Assembly: GCF_022867805.1 (NCBI RefSeq)
Contig: NZ_JALIFO010000002.1
Span: 310,001 to 374,000, forward strand
DNA from: Cuneatibacter sp. NSJ-177
GTDB lineage: Bacteria; Bacillota; Clostridia; Lachnospirales; Lachnospiraceae
Reading direction: 5' to 3'
Length of the DNA: 64,000 bases
Part shown: positions 18,701-25,756 of the stretch, in pieces
Layout: each line of letters begins with the position of its first letter
Position numbering within the stretch: position 1 is the stretch's first letter
Position numbers and translations under genes: made by a program
Notes under the pieces: model-generated
What the model was told of the DNA's origin: nothing
Databases searched by the model: none
What the model saw: the letters and a program-made list of their open reading frames with translations, nothing else

Positions 18701-20353
18701 GACTTGCAGGCCTTAAAAAAGCTCTGCTCTTGCCCGGAAGTTTCCCCCTCTCCCAGCGTCCGGGAGGAAAGAGATCCATTCCCTGCTGCCGGAGATTCCT
18801 TGTTGCCAGAGGAGGAAAATCAGCTTTCGGAGCCCGGAGAATTCCTTTCCGGCGCTCCCTTGCAGAGAACCGAGGAGCCTCCCTCCTCACTTTCCGGCCA
18901 GGCTCCCACGGCAAAAGCGCTGCTTTCCATCTGGAAGGAAACGCTGGGCCGGGAGGATCTCTCCGAGGAGATTTCCTTCTTTGAACAGGGAGGCAGTTCT
19001 CTGGCCGCGCTGAGCGTGCTCAGCCGTTATTACAATGAACATTGGGAAATGACGCTGGGTGAATTTTATCAAAACCCCACCGCGTCCGCTCAGGCAAGCC
19101 TGCTCGCATCAGGCCTAAAAGTTTCCTCCGGACAGGTTGAAGAACCGGATTGCGCAAAAACAGACGCCCCTTATGGGACGCCCGAAACGCAGCCGGCCCC
19201 TCTTTCGGCCATGTGGCCTCCGCAGCCAATTTATCCCCGTTTTGTGCCGTCTTCTTCCGGTGAAATCAGCCGGAGGGACGGTATGATCCTGATCACCGGA
19301 GCCACCGGATTTTTCGGCTCCCACCTGGTCAAAGCGCTCTTAGAACAGGGCGCCGGTCCCATCTGCTGCCTGGTCCGCGGAGGAAAAGAAGCTCTCCTCG
19401 ATGCTCTAACCTGGTATTTTGGGCGGGGCTGGGCCATGCAGGCCATCCACTGCATCCACGTGGCAACCGGCGATATCACGCTGCCAAATCTCGGCCTCTC
19501 CGAGACAGACCGCCGTTTTCTGTCCGGGCGAACCGCCCTGATCTACCATTGCGCGGCGGATGTGCGCCACTACACGGAAAGCAGTATTTTGCAGCGCACC
19601 AACACCGAAGGAACCAAGAATCTGATCCGCCTGGCTCTGGAGGAAGGGGCCGGGCTCCACTATATGTCCACCGCCAGCATCAGCGGGGAATATCTGGCGG
19701 ACGCTCCGGATTCTTCCGCCGTCTTTACGGAACATGATTTTCAGATCGGCCAGAATTGGTCGGAGAACGTGTATGTGAAGAGCAAGTTTTTGGCGGAGGC
19801 CGACATCTATCGGGCCATGAAGCAGGGACTCCATGCCAAAGTCTTCCGCCTGGGCCGCCTGGTCGGCCGGGATGCCGACGGAGTATTCCAAAAGAATCCG
19901 GACAGCAACGCCTTTTATTTAATGCTTCGGGCCGGTATCCGGCTGGGCGCTCTCCCTTTGTCCCTTGCGGACACGGGCATTGATCTGACGCCGGTGGATA
20001 TCTGCGCCGAAGCGGTTGTGGCTCTTAGCCGCAGTGAGGCCACCGCCTATCATCTGGTGAGTCCCCAAGAGATATCTCTGCGCCGGATTACCGAATCCAT
20101 CGCACCCCAAGTGATGATTTTGGAGGACGCCGTTTTTTCCGAACGGCTGGAAGCGGCCCTCCGCCAAGATGACCGGCAAATTTTGGCGCCTCTGGTGGAG
20201 TTTTGGAACCGGGCCCGCCAAAAGCCGGTCCGGATCTCGGTCAGCGCCCAAAAGACCCACCAGGCGTTAAAAGAGCTTGGCTTTATCTGGCCGTCCCCGT
20301 CCCCCGCCAGACTCTTGTCTGGATTTACGCATCCTTTCAACGAGGTGAACTGA
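12788..20353 (+). CDS. Two-module nonribosomal peptide synthetase, C-A-T-C-A-T-R
   Basis: A 2521-residue protein. Domains with approximate residues: condensation 1 (10-440, HHIISDG at 138), adenylation 1 (460-930, TSGSTGKPKG at about 611), carrier 1 (955-1030, GGNSL, Ser about 993), condensation 2 (1045-1480, HHMIGDG at about 1174), adenylation 2 (1500-1990, TSGSTGKPKG at about 1638), carrier 2 (2035-2110, GGSSL), reductase (2160-2500, GATGFFGS near 2170 and catalytic YVKSK). There is no thioesterase: the reductase should release a dipeptide aldehyde. The starting condensation domain, with the acyl ligase and ACP in the operon, suggests an N-acyl cap. ATG 12788 follows GAGGAAG by seven bases. 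Hand-aligned pocket residues are roughly DAISICQIGK and DITQIGLVYK, which I cannot assign to amino acids. Confidence 0.95.
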   Translation: MVLEIESQLHPLSLSQKNIWNLEKSIPGTSINNICTTIRIEGRLDFLLLQKSIHLLLKSDISLRTQLTLKDEEPCQYFVPYQEETLEVYDFSHTGEDGIHSWEEATTREVLPLLDAPLYRFYLFRAGENKGGVLIKVHHIISDGWSQVLICNRIAETYLKLLSGETPDMPEAPSYLLHVEEENEYLASRAYKKDLAYWKEMVEKSGEPSSIKSVKTAAVSPVGRRLSFELPQVLNHAIYSFCQKNRVAPFAVFYMALAIYFKRIGGDRRFTIGVPIFNRTNFTFKQSTGMFVNTLPFFNEISDEWSLSEFNEQLMEAWFDLLRHQRFPFPHIARLAAEGNGSDGRLFQIALSYQDSKIYESPIASVHFSGRWHYGGYQAEQLCIHLSNMEDHRRYSVDYDYLSQFFSEQEIEDLHRRICNILEEALKYPDKPIHSLSVLTSEEREQVLYTFNQTTKYWEEGSLQSAYARIIREYPSRAAVIQNGTRTSYQALAENAHAISAAVRRTIQEPNALVAVLLPKSPALFAAIAGILESGCAFLLISAEWPDRRILDVLESSGSAALLTDFSVCSKDLASRADLPVLFAGRLPEQEPDPAMEGGLKISDEDLAYVVYTSGSTGKPKGIEITRRSLFQFAMAMAPVYGKGAVLSVCSVGFDAFLIESAAAMLNGRTIVLAGEGEEESPRALAGLIRGYAVGFLSITPSRLSAMLKVPEFRSAMRLMESIVCGGEAFPSDLLGQLFACTHARIFNQYGPSEATIGVSLKLLNEAHRLTAGRPMPGCKLYVLDDWMNPLPIGVYGTLYIGGVCVGRGYRNAPELTAESFLENPFESGGRLYNTGDVACWTKEGEILLAGRKDRQVKLRGLRIEPQEVAACLASHPEVTEAAARVCLIQNQPVLTGYYCASGDVTVSELLTFLASYLPRYMVPAELIRLERLPLTANGKVDESRLPDPEPFAAPAGGRESSRLAGQILEIFSRILGQDELSCDSDYFLFGGNSLNAMETLGEVEALTGKRLRVTDLYACHTARRLAELLEKDGSEGKEAQESLSPAPKLDRYPLTPIQQGIYVQSFLDPTGYAYHMAGAFLLPESPDPERLQDAFRRLIAEDAIFRTAFAQDPDGIFAHVKESVSFDLGRLSAGCFDEAERAFLAPFDLAAPPLLHAALWDGGEEGCCLFLDIHHMIGDGMSTPVLLERLSAGYAGTAAPSAALSYLDYAWAASRAEQPGNEKDKGYWKEHLTPLPSPFLLPADKPRPKEFTFRGKAVLHAFSEELSKKCRTFCQDHGVSPYVLFLSAVGVLLSAAARTTDFLIGTPVSGRRRPEYKKICGPFIDTMPVRLRPEKDLPLASYLAMVQDEVTGLLDHPGCSLEEMIEMFSLPRTVNQNPLYQTAFSMRPFEAGALCFNGKPALYRPVSTGTAKSDLSIEAAVEQGICQLRLEYADDLFTEETIVFYGCCIEQITAEIVRGKAKTIGELTLMSPADRLRLIDRPNRSYYPFLNLPVHQLVKERAELFPEQAAVIFHGQEFTLGQIESQACGIAGLLTSCGVTKGEAVGLICRRTSALFAAMLGILKAGAAYVPMLTNYPAARIKTITETAGIRRILCDSDSAAMLPEEVQELLLPLEQAKEGDFEDVPVSGQDPIHILFTSGSTGKPKGVRIPHRAVSNLYESVREMMEEPKAPVLCASQAIFDIFITESLLPLAMGKPVVLADEEEMLLPWKMAELAAANQIGYMQFTASRLQMCLGNHKFCRAASGLHFVIVGGEAVAPELVKKFKQVSSGRLVNLYGPTEATVYTTMIDLLPEEPVTIGRPMRNMRVYVMDEEQKPVLPTACGELYLAGAGIADGYEGQPDLTREAFLPDYYFPGEKMYRSGDLGRLRADGTLDYLGRKDAQVKVNGVRIELTEITSVMLQSGLAAQAAALPLKKPDGSAEICAFFEQTEERVDGEAMKTKLRAMLPSHMMPSRIFALKKMPLTTTGKTDLQALKKLCSCPEVSPSPSVREERDPFPAAGDSLLPEEENQLSEPGEFLSGAPLQRTEEPPSSLSGQAPTAKALLSIWKETLGREDLSEEISFFEQGGSSLAALSVLSRYYNEHWEMTLGEFYQNPTASAQASLLASGLKVSSGQVEEPDCAKTDAPYGTPETQPAPLSAMWPPQPIYPRFVPSSSGEISRRDGMILITGATGFFGSHLVKALLEQGAGPICCLVRGGKEALLDALTWYFGRGWAMQAIHCIHVATGDITLPNLGLSETDRRFLSGRTALIYHCAADVRHYTESSILQRTNTEGTKNLIRLALEEGAGLHYMSTASISGEYLADAPDSSAVFTEHDFQIGQNWSENVYVKSKFLAEADIYRAMKQGLHAKVFRLGRLVGRDADGVFQKNPDSNAFYLMLRAGIRLGALPLSLADTGIDLTPVDICAEAVVALSRSEATAYHLVSPQEISLRRITESIAPQVMILEDAVFSERLEAALRQDDRQILAPLVEFWNRARQKPVRISVSAQKTHQALKELGFIWPSPSPARLLSGFTHPFNEVN

Positions 20354-22246
20354 ATGATATCTGATCTTTCCGCCGCTATTTTCGTCGGGGCTCTGGTTGC
20401 AATCCTGGTGTTTATTGTCTGGAACATCCGGACTCCCCGGAAATTGCAGCTCATCAATAAGCTGTACCTGGCAATCGCCGTGCTCTATGCGGTCTGGGTG
20501 CTGGCGCTGCTCTTCATCCGGTTTACCCGGCCGGAACAAAGGGGCCTGCTTTTTATCTGGGACGCCATCACCAATTCCGTCGGCACCTTTTTGCCTCCTC
20601 TTTATTTGTGTATCGCCCTCTCCTTTGTCAAGGGAGGCGGACAGCTGCCGCGGTGGCACCGGTATCTCTTCATCATTCCGGTCATCAGCAACATTGTAAT
20701 CTGGACCAATCCGATTCACCACCTCCAATACCAGGTATTTTCGGTGGTGAAAAGCGAGATTGTCTTTGGGCCCTATGTGGTGGTTTCCGGTTTGTACTGC
20801 TATCTCTGCCTGGCCTCCGGCATCGGCCTGATGATTCGCTTCGCCCTGAAAAACCGGGTCGGCCTGTACATCAAACAGTGCGTGCTGTTTGCGCTGGGCG
20901 GACTGTGCCCCCTTGCCGTCGGCATTTTGGCCACGATCTCGGAAAATATGCCGATTACATCAACGCCAATCAGCTTTATCTCAACCATTGTCTGCAATGG
21001 GATTGCAATTTACCAGCTGCACTTTTTGGATATCCAGCCCCTGGCCACCCAACAGGTGTTGGATTGGATCTCCGACTGTTATCTGGTTCTCAGCGACAAA
21101 GGCCTGGTGATCAGTTATAACCGGCCCTTTGCCGAAGTTTTTGCCTCCCGGTATGGGATCGCAGAAAACCGTTTTCTCCGGGACTGCGTCAAAAAGGAAG
21201 ACGTCTCCCATAAAACGGCTGTGTATCATTTGATCACGGCCGTGGAATCCTGCCGCCAAGCCCAGTCGGTGATCTCCTATGAACAGGCAGTCACTATCCA
21301 AAAGGATGGCGCCGCACAAAAGTATTATTATATCACCGATATTTCTCCGCTGATGGTCCACAATGAGCTTTCCGGTTTTGTCGCGATCTTTAAAGACATC
21401 ACTCAGCTAAAAAAGAGTATGCAGCAGCTCTCGGAAAGCCAGGCGAGAATGATGGAGCAGGAACGGCTGGCATCCCTGGGCCAGATGATCGGCGGCGTCG
21501 CCCACAACTTGAAAACTCCGATTATGAGCATCTCCGGCTGTATCTCGGCCGCAGAAGCCCTGATCGAAGAATGCGAGGACAGTCTGGACGATCCCCAGGT
21601 AGAAAAGGACGATTACCGGGAAATCTACGGAGAAATCCGCACCTGGTTTGATAAGGTGCGGGAATCCACCGCCTACATGTCGGATATCATCACCGCCATC
21701 AAGGGACAGGCGACCAACGCCGCGCTCACCCAGGAAGCGACGTTCCCCCTCGACGAACTGATCAAACGAGCGCAGCTTTTAATGCGCCATGAACTGTTCA
21801 GCGGAAACTGCCGCCTGATCACAGAGTTCGGCCCATGGAAGGAAGTGACGCTTCACGGCGATATCAACAATTTGGTTCAGGTGCTGAATAACCTGATTTC
21901 CAATGCCATCGACGCGCAGAAACAGGTGGGCGGCGGCGATATCGTCATCGGCGCGAAACGAGACGAAGAATCCTTCCAGATTTACGTGAAGGACTCCGGT
22001 CCGGGGGTAAGCCCTGGGGTACGCCGGAAACTTTTCAAAGAAATGGTCACCAGCAAAGGGACGCATGGCACCGGGCTGGGACTCTATATTTCCAACGCCA
22101 TGATCCGCGGGAAATTCGGCGGATCCATGTGGGTGGAGGACAACCCCGACGGAGGAGCGGTCTTTACGATCTCCATCCCGTCGAGGCTTGTCGCCATAAC
22201 CAATGCGGAGGAAAAGAAAGGAGGGGATACCAATGAGACGGAATAA
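20354..22246 (+). CDS. Histidine kinase with N-terminal 7TM domain and PAS domain
   Basis: A 630-residue sensor kinase. Seven hydrophobic spans (about 1-225) match the 7TM region found at the N-terminus of some Firmicute kinases. A PAS domain follows (about 235-350, starting QVLDWISDCYLVLSDKGLVISYN), then a coiled coil, the phospho-acceptor His in GGVAHNLKTPIMS (about 384), and an ATPase domain (KDSGPGVSPGVRRKLF, GTHGTGLGLYIS). The H-box has AHNLKTP instead of the common HELRTP. The start ATG directly follows the NRPS stop codon, so it is translated from the same mRNA. It presumably senses a ligand through the membrane and phosphorylates the next gene product. The signal may be the peptide product, but that is only inference. 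Confidence 0.9.
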   Translation: MISDLSAAIFVGALVAILVFIVWNIRTPRKLQLINKLYLAIAVLYAVWVLALLFIRFTRPEQRGLLFIWDAITNSVGTFLPPLYLCIALSFVKGGGQLPRWHRYLFIIPVISNIVIWTNPIHHLQYQVFSVVKSEIVFGPYVVVSGLYCYLCLASGIGLMIRFALKNRVGLYIKQCVLFALGGLCPLAVGILATISENMPITSTPISFISTIVCNGIAIYQLHFLDIQPLATQQVLDWISDCYLVLSDKGLVISYNRPFAEVFASRYGIAENRFLRDCVKKEDVSHKTAVYHLITAVESCRQAQSVISYEQAVTIQKDGAAQKYYYITDISPLMVHNELSGFVAIFKDITQLKKSMQQLSESQARMMEQERLASLGQMIGGVAHNLKTPIMSISGCISAAEALIEECEDSLDDPQVEKDDYREIYGEIRTWFDKVRESTAYMSDIITAIKGQATNAALTQEATFPLDELIKRAQLLMRHELFSGNCRLITEFGPWKEVTLHGDINNLVQVLNNLISNAIDAQKQVGGGDIVIGAKRDEESFQIYVKDSGPGVSPGVRRKLFKEMVTSKGTHGTGLGLYISNAMIRGKFGGSMWVEDNPDGGAVFTISIPSRLVAITNAEEKKGGDTNETE

Positions 22247-23726
22247 AACATCCGAGAAAAAGGAATATTCCATTCTGGCGCTGGATGATGATCCGATCAT
22301 GACTTCCACGCTCCAGGCTTATTTTGAACGTTCCGGCTTTCAGGTGGACGTTGAGAACGACCCGAATCAGGCGATCGAACGGATCCGGGAAAATCATTAT
22401 GATATTCTTTTGCTGGACTTTTTGATGACCCCGATCTGCGGCGACCAGGTGGTCGCGGAAATCCGCAAATTCAACAAGGAGCTTTTTATTATCCTGCTGA
22501 CCGGGCACAAGAGTATGGCTCCACCCATCCGGACGATCCGGCAGTTGGATATTCAAGGATATTATGAAAAAAGCGACCGGTTTGACCAGCTGGAACTTCT
22601 GGTGGAATCCTGTGTCAAATCCATTAAACAGATGAAAACCATTCGAAGCTATCAGAACGGACTTTCCTCCATCATAGAATTTCTGCCCCAGGTTTACCAT
22701 CTGCAATCTCTGGATCACATGGCGGAGCAGATACTGGAGGCATTGTCGTCTCTGTTTTCCTGCACCGGCTGTTTTCTGGCGGTTCTGCCCCAGAAAAATG
22801 CCAAAGATGCCAAGGTTCAGATTTTTCAAAAGGGGGACTTAGAGGATACTGGACGGATGATCGAAGAGATCCGCACCGGTTCTTCCTCCGAACAAAAAGA
22901 GGAATCTGTCCTGACGGCTCTTCTTTCCGCTGAGACGTTTTCCCCTGTTGTGTTAGGCGCCGTACTGGCCCAGCCTCCGCTTTATGAAGAGCGCCAGCTC
23001 TTTTCCATCTTTGCCCGGCAGACAGAGGCCGCGCTGGGAAACAACGCGCTGCACGGCTTGGTCCGCAGGAAAAATGAAGAACTGACCCAAGCCTACGACA
23101 AGCTTGGCGACAGCTACATGGGAATCATCAGCGCCATGCGCCTGATGGTGGACGCCAAGGATTTCAATACCAGAGGCCATTCGGACCGGGTTTCCGAAAT
23201 CTCCTACCGCATTGCCAAGGAGATGGGGAGGGAGAAAGAATTCTGTGACCGGGTTCGCATGGCCGGCTTGTTTCACGATATCGGAAAAGTCGGCGTTCCG
23301 GATCAGATCCTGTTAAAGCCTGCCAAGCTGACGGACGAAGAATTTGACATCATCAAGCGCCATTGCAGCGCGGGCGCGCAGATCCTTTCCGCCGTCCCGT
23401 TGTTCCAAAGTATTGTGCCGGCTGTGCGGGCCCACCATGAAAGGCTGGACGGAACCGGGTATCCGGATGGGGTGAAACGCGATGAGATTCCCCTGGAAGC
23501 CAGGATTATTTCCGTGGCGGATTCGCTGGATGCCATGATCTCCGACCGGCAGTACCGAAAAGGCTTCCCTCTTTCCAAAGCCCTCGATGAGCTCCGCCGA
23601 GGAAAAGGCACGCAGTTTGATCCTGATCTGGTCGATATTCTTTTGGGTCTGATCGAGAAGATGGGGGCAGAACAATTTTTAGAGGAGACCGGGGCAAAGA
23701 GGAATTCAGAGCCGCCTGTAAAGTAG
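22233..23726 (+). CDS. Response regulator with HD-GYP (c-di-GMP phosphodiesterase) output
   Basis: A 497-residue protein. The receiver domain (about 14-130) has DDD at its start and the phospho-acceptor Asp in YDILLLDFLMTP. A middle region (about 150-290) looks GAF-like by size. The HD-GYP domain (about 310-480) has RGHSDRV, FHDIGKVGVPD, and HHERLDGTGYPDG, so the metal-binding and signature residues are intact. Such proteins hydrolyse c-di-GMP. There is no DNA-binding domain, so it cannot directly control transcription. It overlaps the kinase gene by 14 bases and starts at ATG 22233 after AAAGGAGGGG; a longer frame from 22203 lacks a ribosome site. It forms a two-component pair with the kinase. 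Confidence 0.9.
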   Translation: MRRNKTSEKKEYSILALDDDPIMTSTLQAYFERSGFQVDVENDPNQAIERIRENHYDILLLDFLMTPICGDQVVAEIRKFNKELFIILLTGHKSMAPPIRTIRQLDIQGYYEKSDRFDQLELLVESCVKSIKQMKTIRSYQNGLSSIIEFLPQVYHLQSLDHMAEQILEALSSLFSCTGCFLAVLPQKNAKDAKVQIFQKGDLEDTGRMIEEIRTGSSSEQKEESVLTALLSAETFSPVVLGAVLAQPPLYEERQLFSIFARQTEAALGNNALHGLVRRKNEELTQAYDKLGDSYMGIISAMRLMVDAKDFNTRGHSDRVSEISYRIAKEMGREKEFCDRVRMAGLFHDIGKVGVPDQILLKPAKLTDEEFDIIKRHCSAGAQILSAVPLFQSIVPAVRAHHERLDGTGYPDGVKRDEIPLEARIISVADSLDAMISDRQYRKGFPLSKALDELRRGKGTQFDPDLVDILLGLIEKMGAEQFLEETGAKRNSEPPVK

Positions 23727-23751
23727 GAATCGATTAGGAAGGGAACAATTA

Positions 23752-25404
23752 ATGAAGAAATTTCTATGGAACGAAGTGGATACTTACGACAACTTCGCCG
23801 ATTTCTGCACCGGAATGAACCAGAAATTTGGTCCAAAACCAGCGGTTTCCTATTTTGACCGCCGCGGCGATGAAATATGCTATACCTATCAGGAGATGAC
23901 GGATCAGGCGGCTGGACTTCGGGAAGCCTTGATTCACCGCGGGCTCGGCGGCCGCCATATCGCGATTGTAGGGGAAAATTCTTACGAATGGATCGTCGCT
24001 TACCTGGCCATTACCTCCTGCGGCGGCACGGCCGTCTGCATTGATGCCGAGCAATCCGACGAGGCGATCCGGGAGATGGTTGCAAACGCCGACTCCCAGG
24101 CTGTTTTTGCCGCCCGCACCTATGTGTCCATCTGCCGCCCGCTTTTGGACGACAAGAAGATTTCCTTCCTGTTTTCTCTGGAAAAGGAGAAGGGCGAAGA
24201 TGAATTTTCTTTCCAGTCTCTATGCCAGGAAGGCGAAGAACGGATCAAAACAAAGGGGATCACGCCCTGTAAGGTCGGTCCGGATCAGACAGCGGTCATT
24301 GTCTATACTTCCGGTACCACCAGCATCTCCAAACCGGTCATGCTCAGCCAAAAAGCTGTTTTGCACAACGCCAGCAATGCCGTCCGCTTTGTTTCCACCG
24401 AGGAGAAGGTCTACACGTCTCTTCCGTTTTATCATACTTACGGGATGACCAGCGCGGTCCTGACCACTCTGGTTCACGGCACGCACCTGTACATCAACGG
24501 AAATTTAAAGACGGCCATGCGCGATCTGCATCTGGCCCAGCCGGACTCCATGCTCACCGTTCCGCTGATGGTGGAAGCCATACACAATCAAATCTGGCTG
24601 AACGCGGAAAAAGAAGGGAAGGCGGAGGACTTGCGCCGTCTCTTTAAATGGCGTTCTTCCCTGAAACGACTGAGGATTCCAGGGAAAAGCAAAATCTTAG
24701 AGGAGCTCCGCCGGAAGGCCTTGGGAAATCTGCACATCATCATTTCCGGAGGCGCCCATCTGAGCAAAGCGATCGCGGAAGAATTTCAGGCCATGGGCGT
24801 CCTGGTTCTGGAGGGCTACGGTATCACCGAATGCGCTCCAATGGTTGCGGTGAACAGCAATCGTTCCTACAATCTGGAGTCGGTCGGCTATGTGCTCCCC
24901 GGCACGGAAGTTAAGATTGTGGAGGAAGAAATCTGGGTCCGCGGGGAATCCGTGATGAAAGGATATTACAAACGGGAAGATCTGACGGCCGAGGCCCTGG
25001 AAGACGGGTGGTTTAAAACCGGCGATCTGGGATATCTGGATAAAAACGGCTTTTTATTCATCACCGGGCGCAAAAAGAATCTGATCGTCTTTAAAAACGG
25101 AAAGAAAATTTCCCCGGAGAAGCTGGAGGAGCTGATTCGCGCCATTCCTCTGGTCAAAGACGTGGTGGTCTACGGCGCAGCCAATGGAACATCCGCCGAC
25201 GATGTGACGCTGGCCGCCAGCATTTATCCGGACCCGGCGCGCTCCGAGGGCATGTCTTCCTACGAAATTTTAGAGCATTTGCAGGGAGAGATCAACCAGA
25301 TCAACGCCGCCCTGCCGCTTTACCAGCAGATCCAGCTGGTCAACATCCGGGAGCAGGAATTCTCCAAAACCGCCTCCCAAAAAATAAAGCGGCACATGGT
25401 TTAA
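23752..25404 (+). CDS. Acyl-AMP ligase / long-chain acyl-CoA synthetase family protein
   Basis: A 550-residue AMP-forming ligase: P-loop YTSGTTSISKPV (about 187-198), LEGYGITECAP (about 358), TGDLGYLDKNGF, GRKKNLIVFKNGKKISPEKLEE, and the C-terminal Lys region FSKTASQKIKRH. It activates a carboxylic acid as the acyl-AMP and transfers it to CoA or, given the ACP gene right after, to that carrier. In this setting it should supply the acyl starter taken up by the first condensation domain of the NRPS. The chain length cannot be read by eye. It starts 25 bases after the response regulator stop, with GGAAGGG upstream. Confidence 0.9.
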   Translation: MKKFLWNEVDTYDNFADFCTGMNQKFGPKPAVSYFDRRGDEICYTYQEMTDQAAGLREALIHRGLGGRHIAIVGENSYEWIVAYLAITSCGGTAVCIDAEQSDEAIREMVANADSQAVFAARTYVSICRPLLDDKKISFLFSLEKEKGEDEFSFQSLCQEGEERIKTKGITPCKVGPDQTAVIVYTSGTTSISKPVMLSQKAVLHNASNAVRFVSTEEKVYTSLPFYHTYGMTSAVLTTLVHGTHLYINGNLKTAMRDLHLAQPDSMLTVPLMVEAIHNQIWLNAEKEGKAEDLRRLFKWRSSLKRLRIPGKSKILEELRRKALGNLHIIISGGAHLSKAIAEEFQAMGVLVLEGYGITECAPMVAVNSNRSYNLESVGYVLPGTEVKIVEEEIWVRGESVMKGYYKREDLTAEALEDGWFKTGDLGYLDKNGFLFITGRKKNLIVFKNGKKISPEKLEELIRAIPLVKDVVVYGAANGTSADDVTLAASIYPDPARSEGMSSYEILEHLQGEINQINAALPLYQQIQLVNIREQEFSKTASQKIKRHMV

Positions 25405-25475
25405 TGCCGGAGACTTCAGCCCGGCCCGAAGCGGCCATCCATTCAGACAGCAGCAGGGAAAACAGGAGGTTATTT

Positions 25476-25706
25476 ATGCTGGAACTCATACAGAGAATCG
25501 TATATGAAGCAACAGGGAAAGAGGGAATCACTTACGACACGGATTTTGTCCAGGATCTTGCCTTAAATTCTTTTGACATTATGAGCATTGTCAGTGCGTT
25601 TGAGGTGCATTTCGATACGGAAATTCCAACGCGGGACGTCTGGCAGCTGCACCAGGTAAAAGATGTGATTGCGTATATGAAAGAAAGAGGAATCGAAGAG
25701 CCCTGA
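25476..25706 (+). CDS. Acyl carrier protein
   Basis: A 76-residue free-standing carrier. The phosphopantetheine attachment Ser32 lies in DLALNSFDIM; helix pattern and acidic character are normal for an ACP. ATG 25476 has AGGAGG six bases upstream; a longer frame from 25404 overlaps the ligase stop and has no site. It needs a phosphopantetheinyl transferase, which the element does not carry, so the host enzyme must modify it. It is the last gene before the right end of the element, 45 bp away. Confidence 0.9.
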   Translation: MLELIQRIVYEATGKEGITYDTDFVQDLALNSFDIMSIVSAFEVHFDTEIPTRDVWQLHQVKDVIAYMKERGIEEP

Positions 25707-25738
25707 GCAAATGCGAAACGCCTGGTCTGCGCAGCCCT

Positions 25739-25756
25739 GATTTCCCTTGACACATG
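25739..25756. repeat. Right attachment site (element half-site plus core)
   Basis: Element half-site GATTTCCCTTGA (25739-25750) followed by the core CACATG (25751-25756), beyond which feoB resumes. It is the mirror of the left site. Confidence 0.85.

Larger units (their letters stand above)
10788..25756. mobile_element. Integrative element carrying an NRPS gene cluster, inserted in feoB
   Basis: The element is bounded by CACATG at both ends (10788-10793 and 25751-25756), giving a unit of 14,963 bp per copy of the core. It interrupts feoB in codon Cys of MCMGFGC. Content: a TnpW-like small protein and large serine recombinase at the left end; then NRPS, histidine kinase, HD-GYP response regulator, acyl-AMP ligase and ACP, all on the plus strand. 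There is no relaxase, replication or conjugation gene, so transfer would need help or natural uptake, while excision needs only the recombinase. Reconnecting the flanks gives an uninterrupted feoB. I know of no named element with this site and cargo. Confidence 0.9.
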
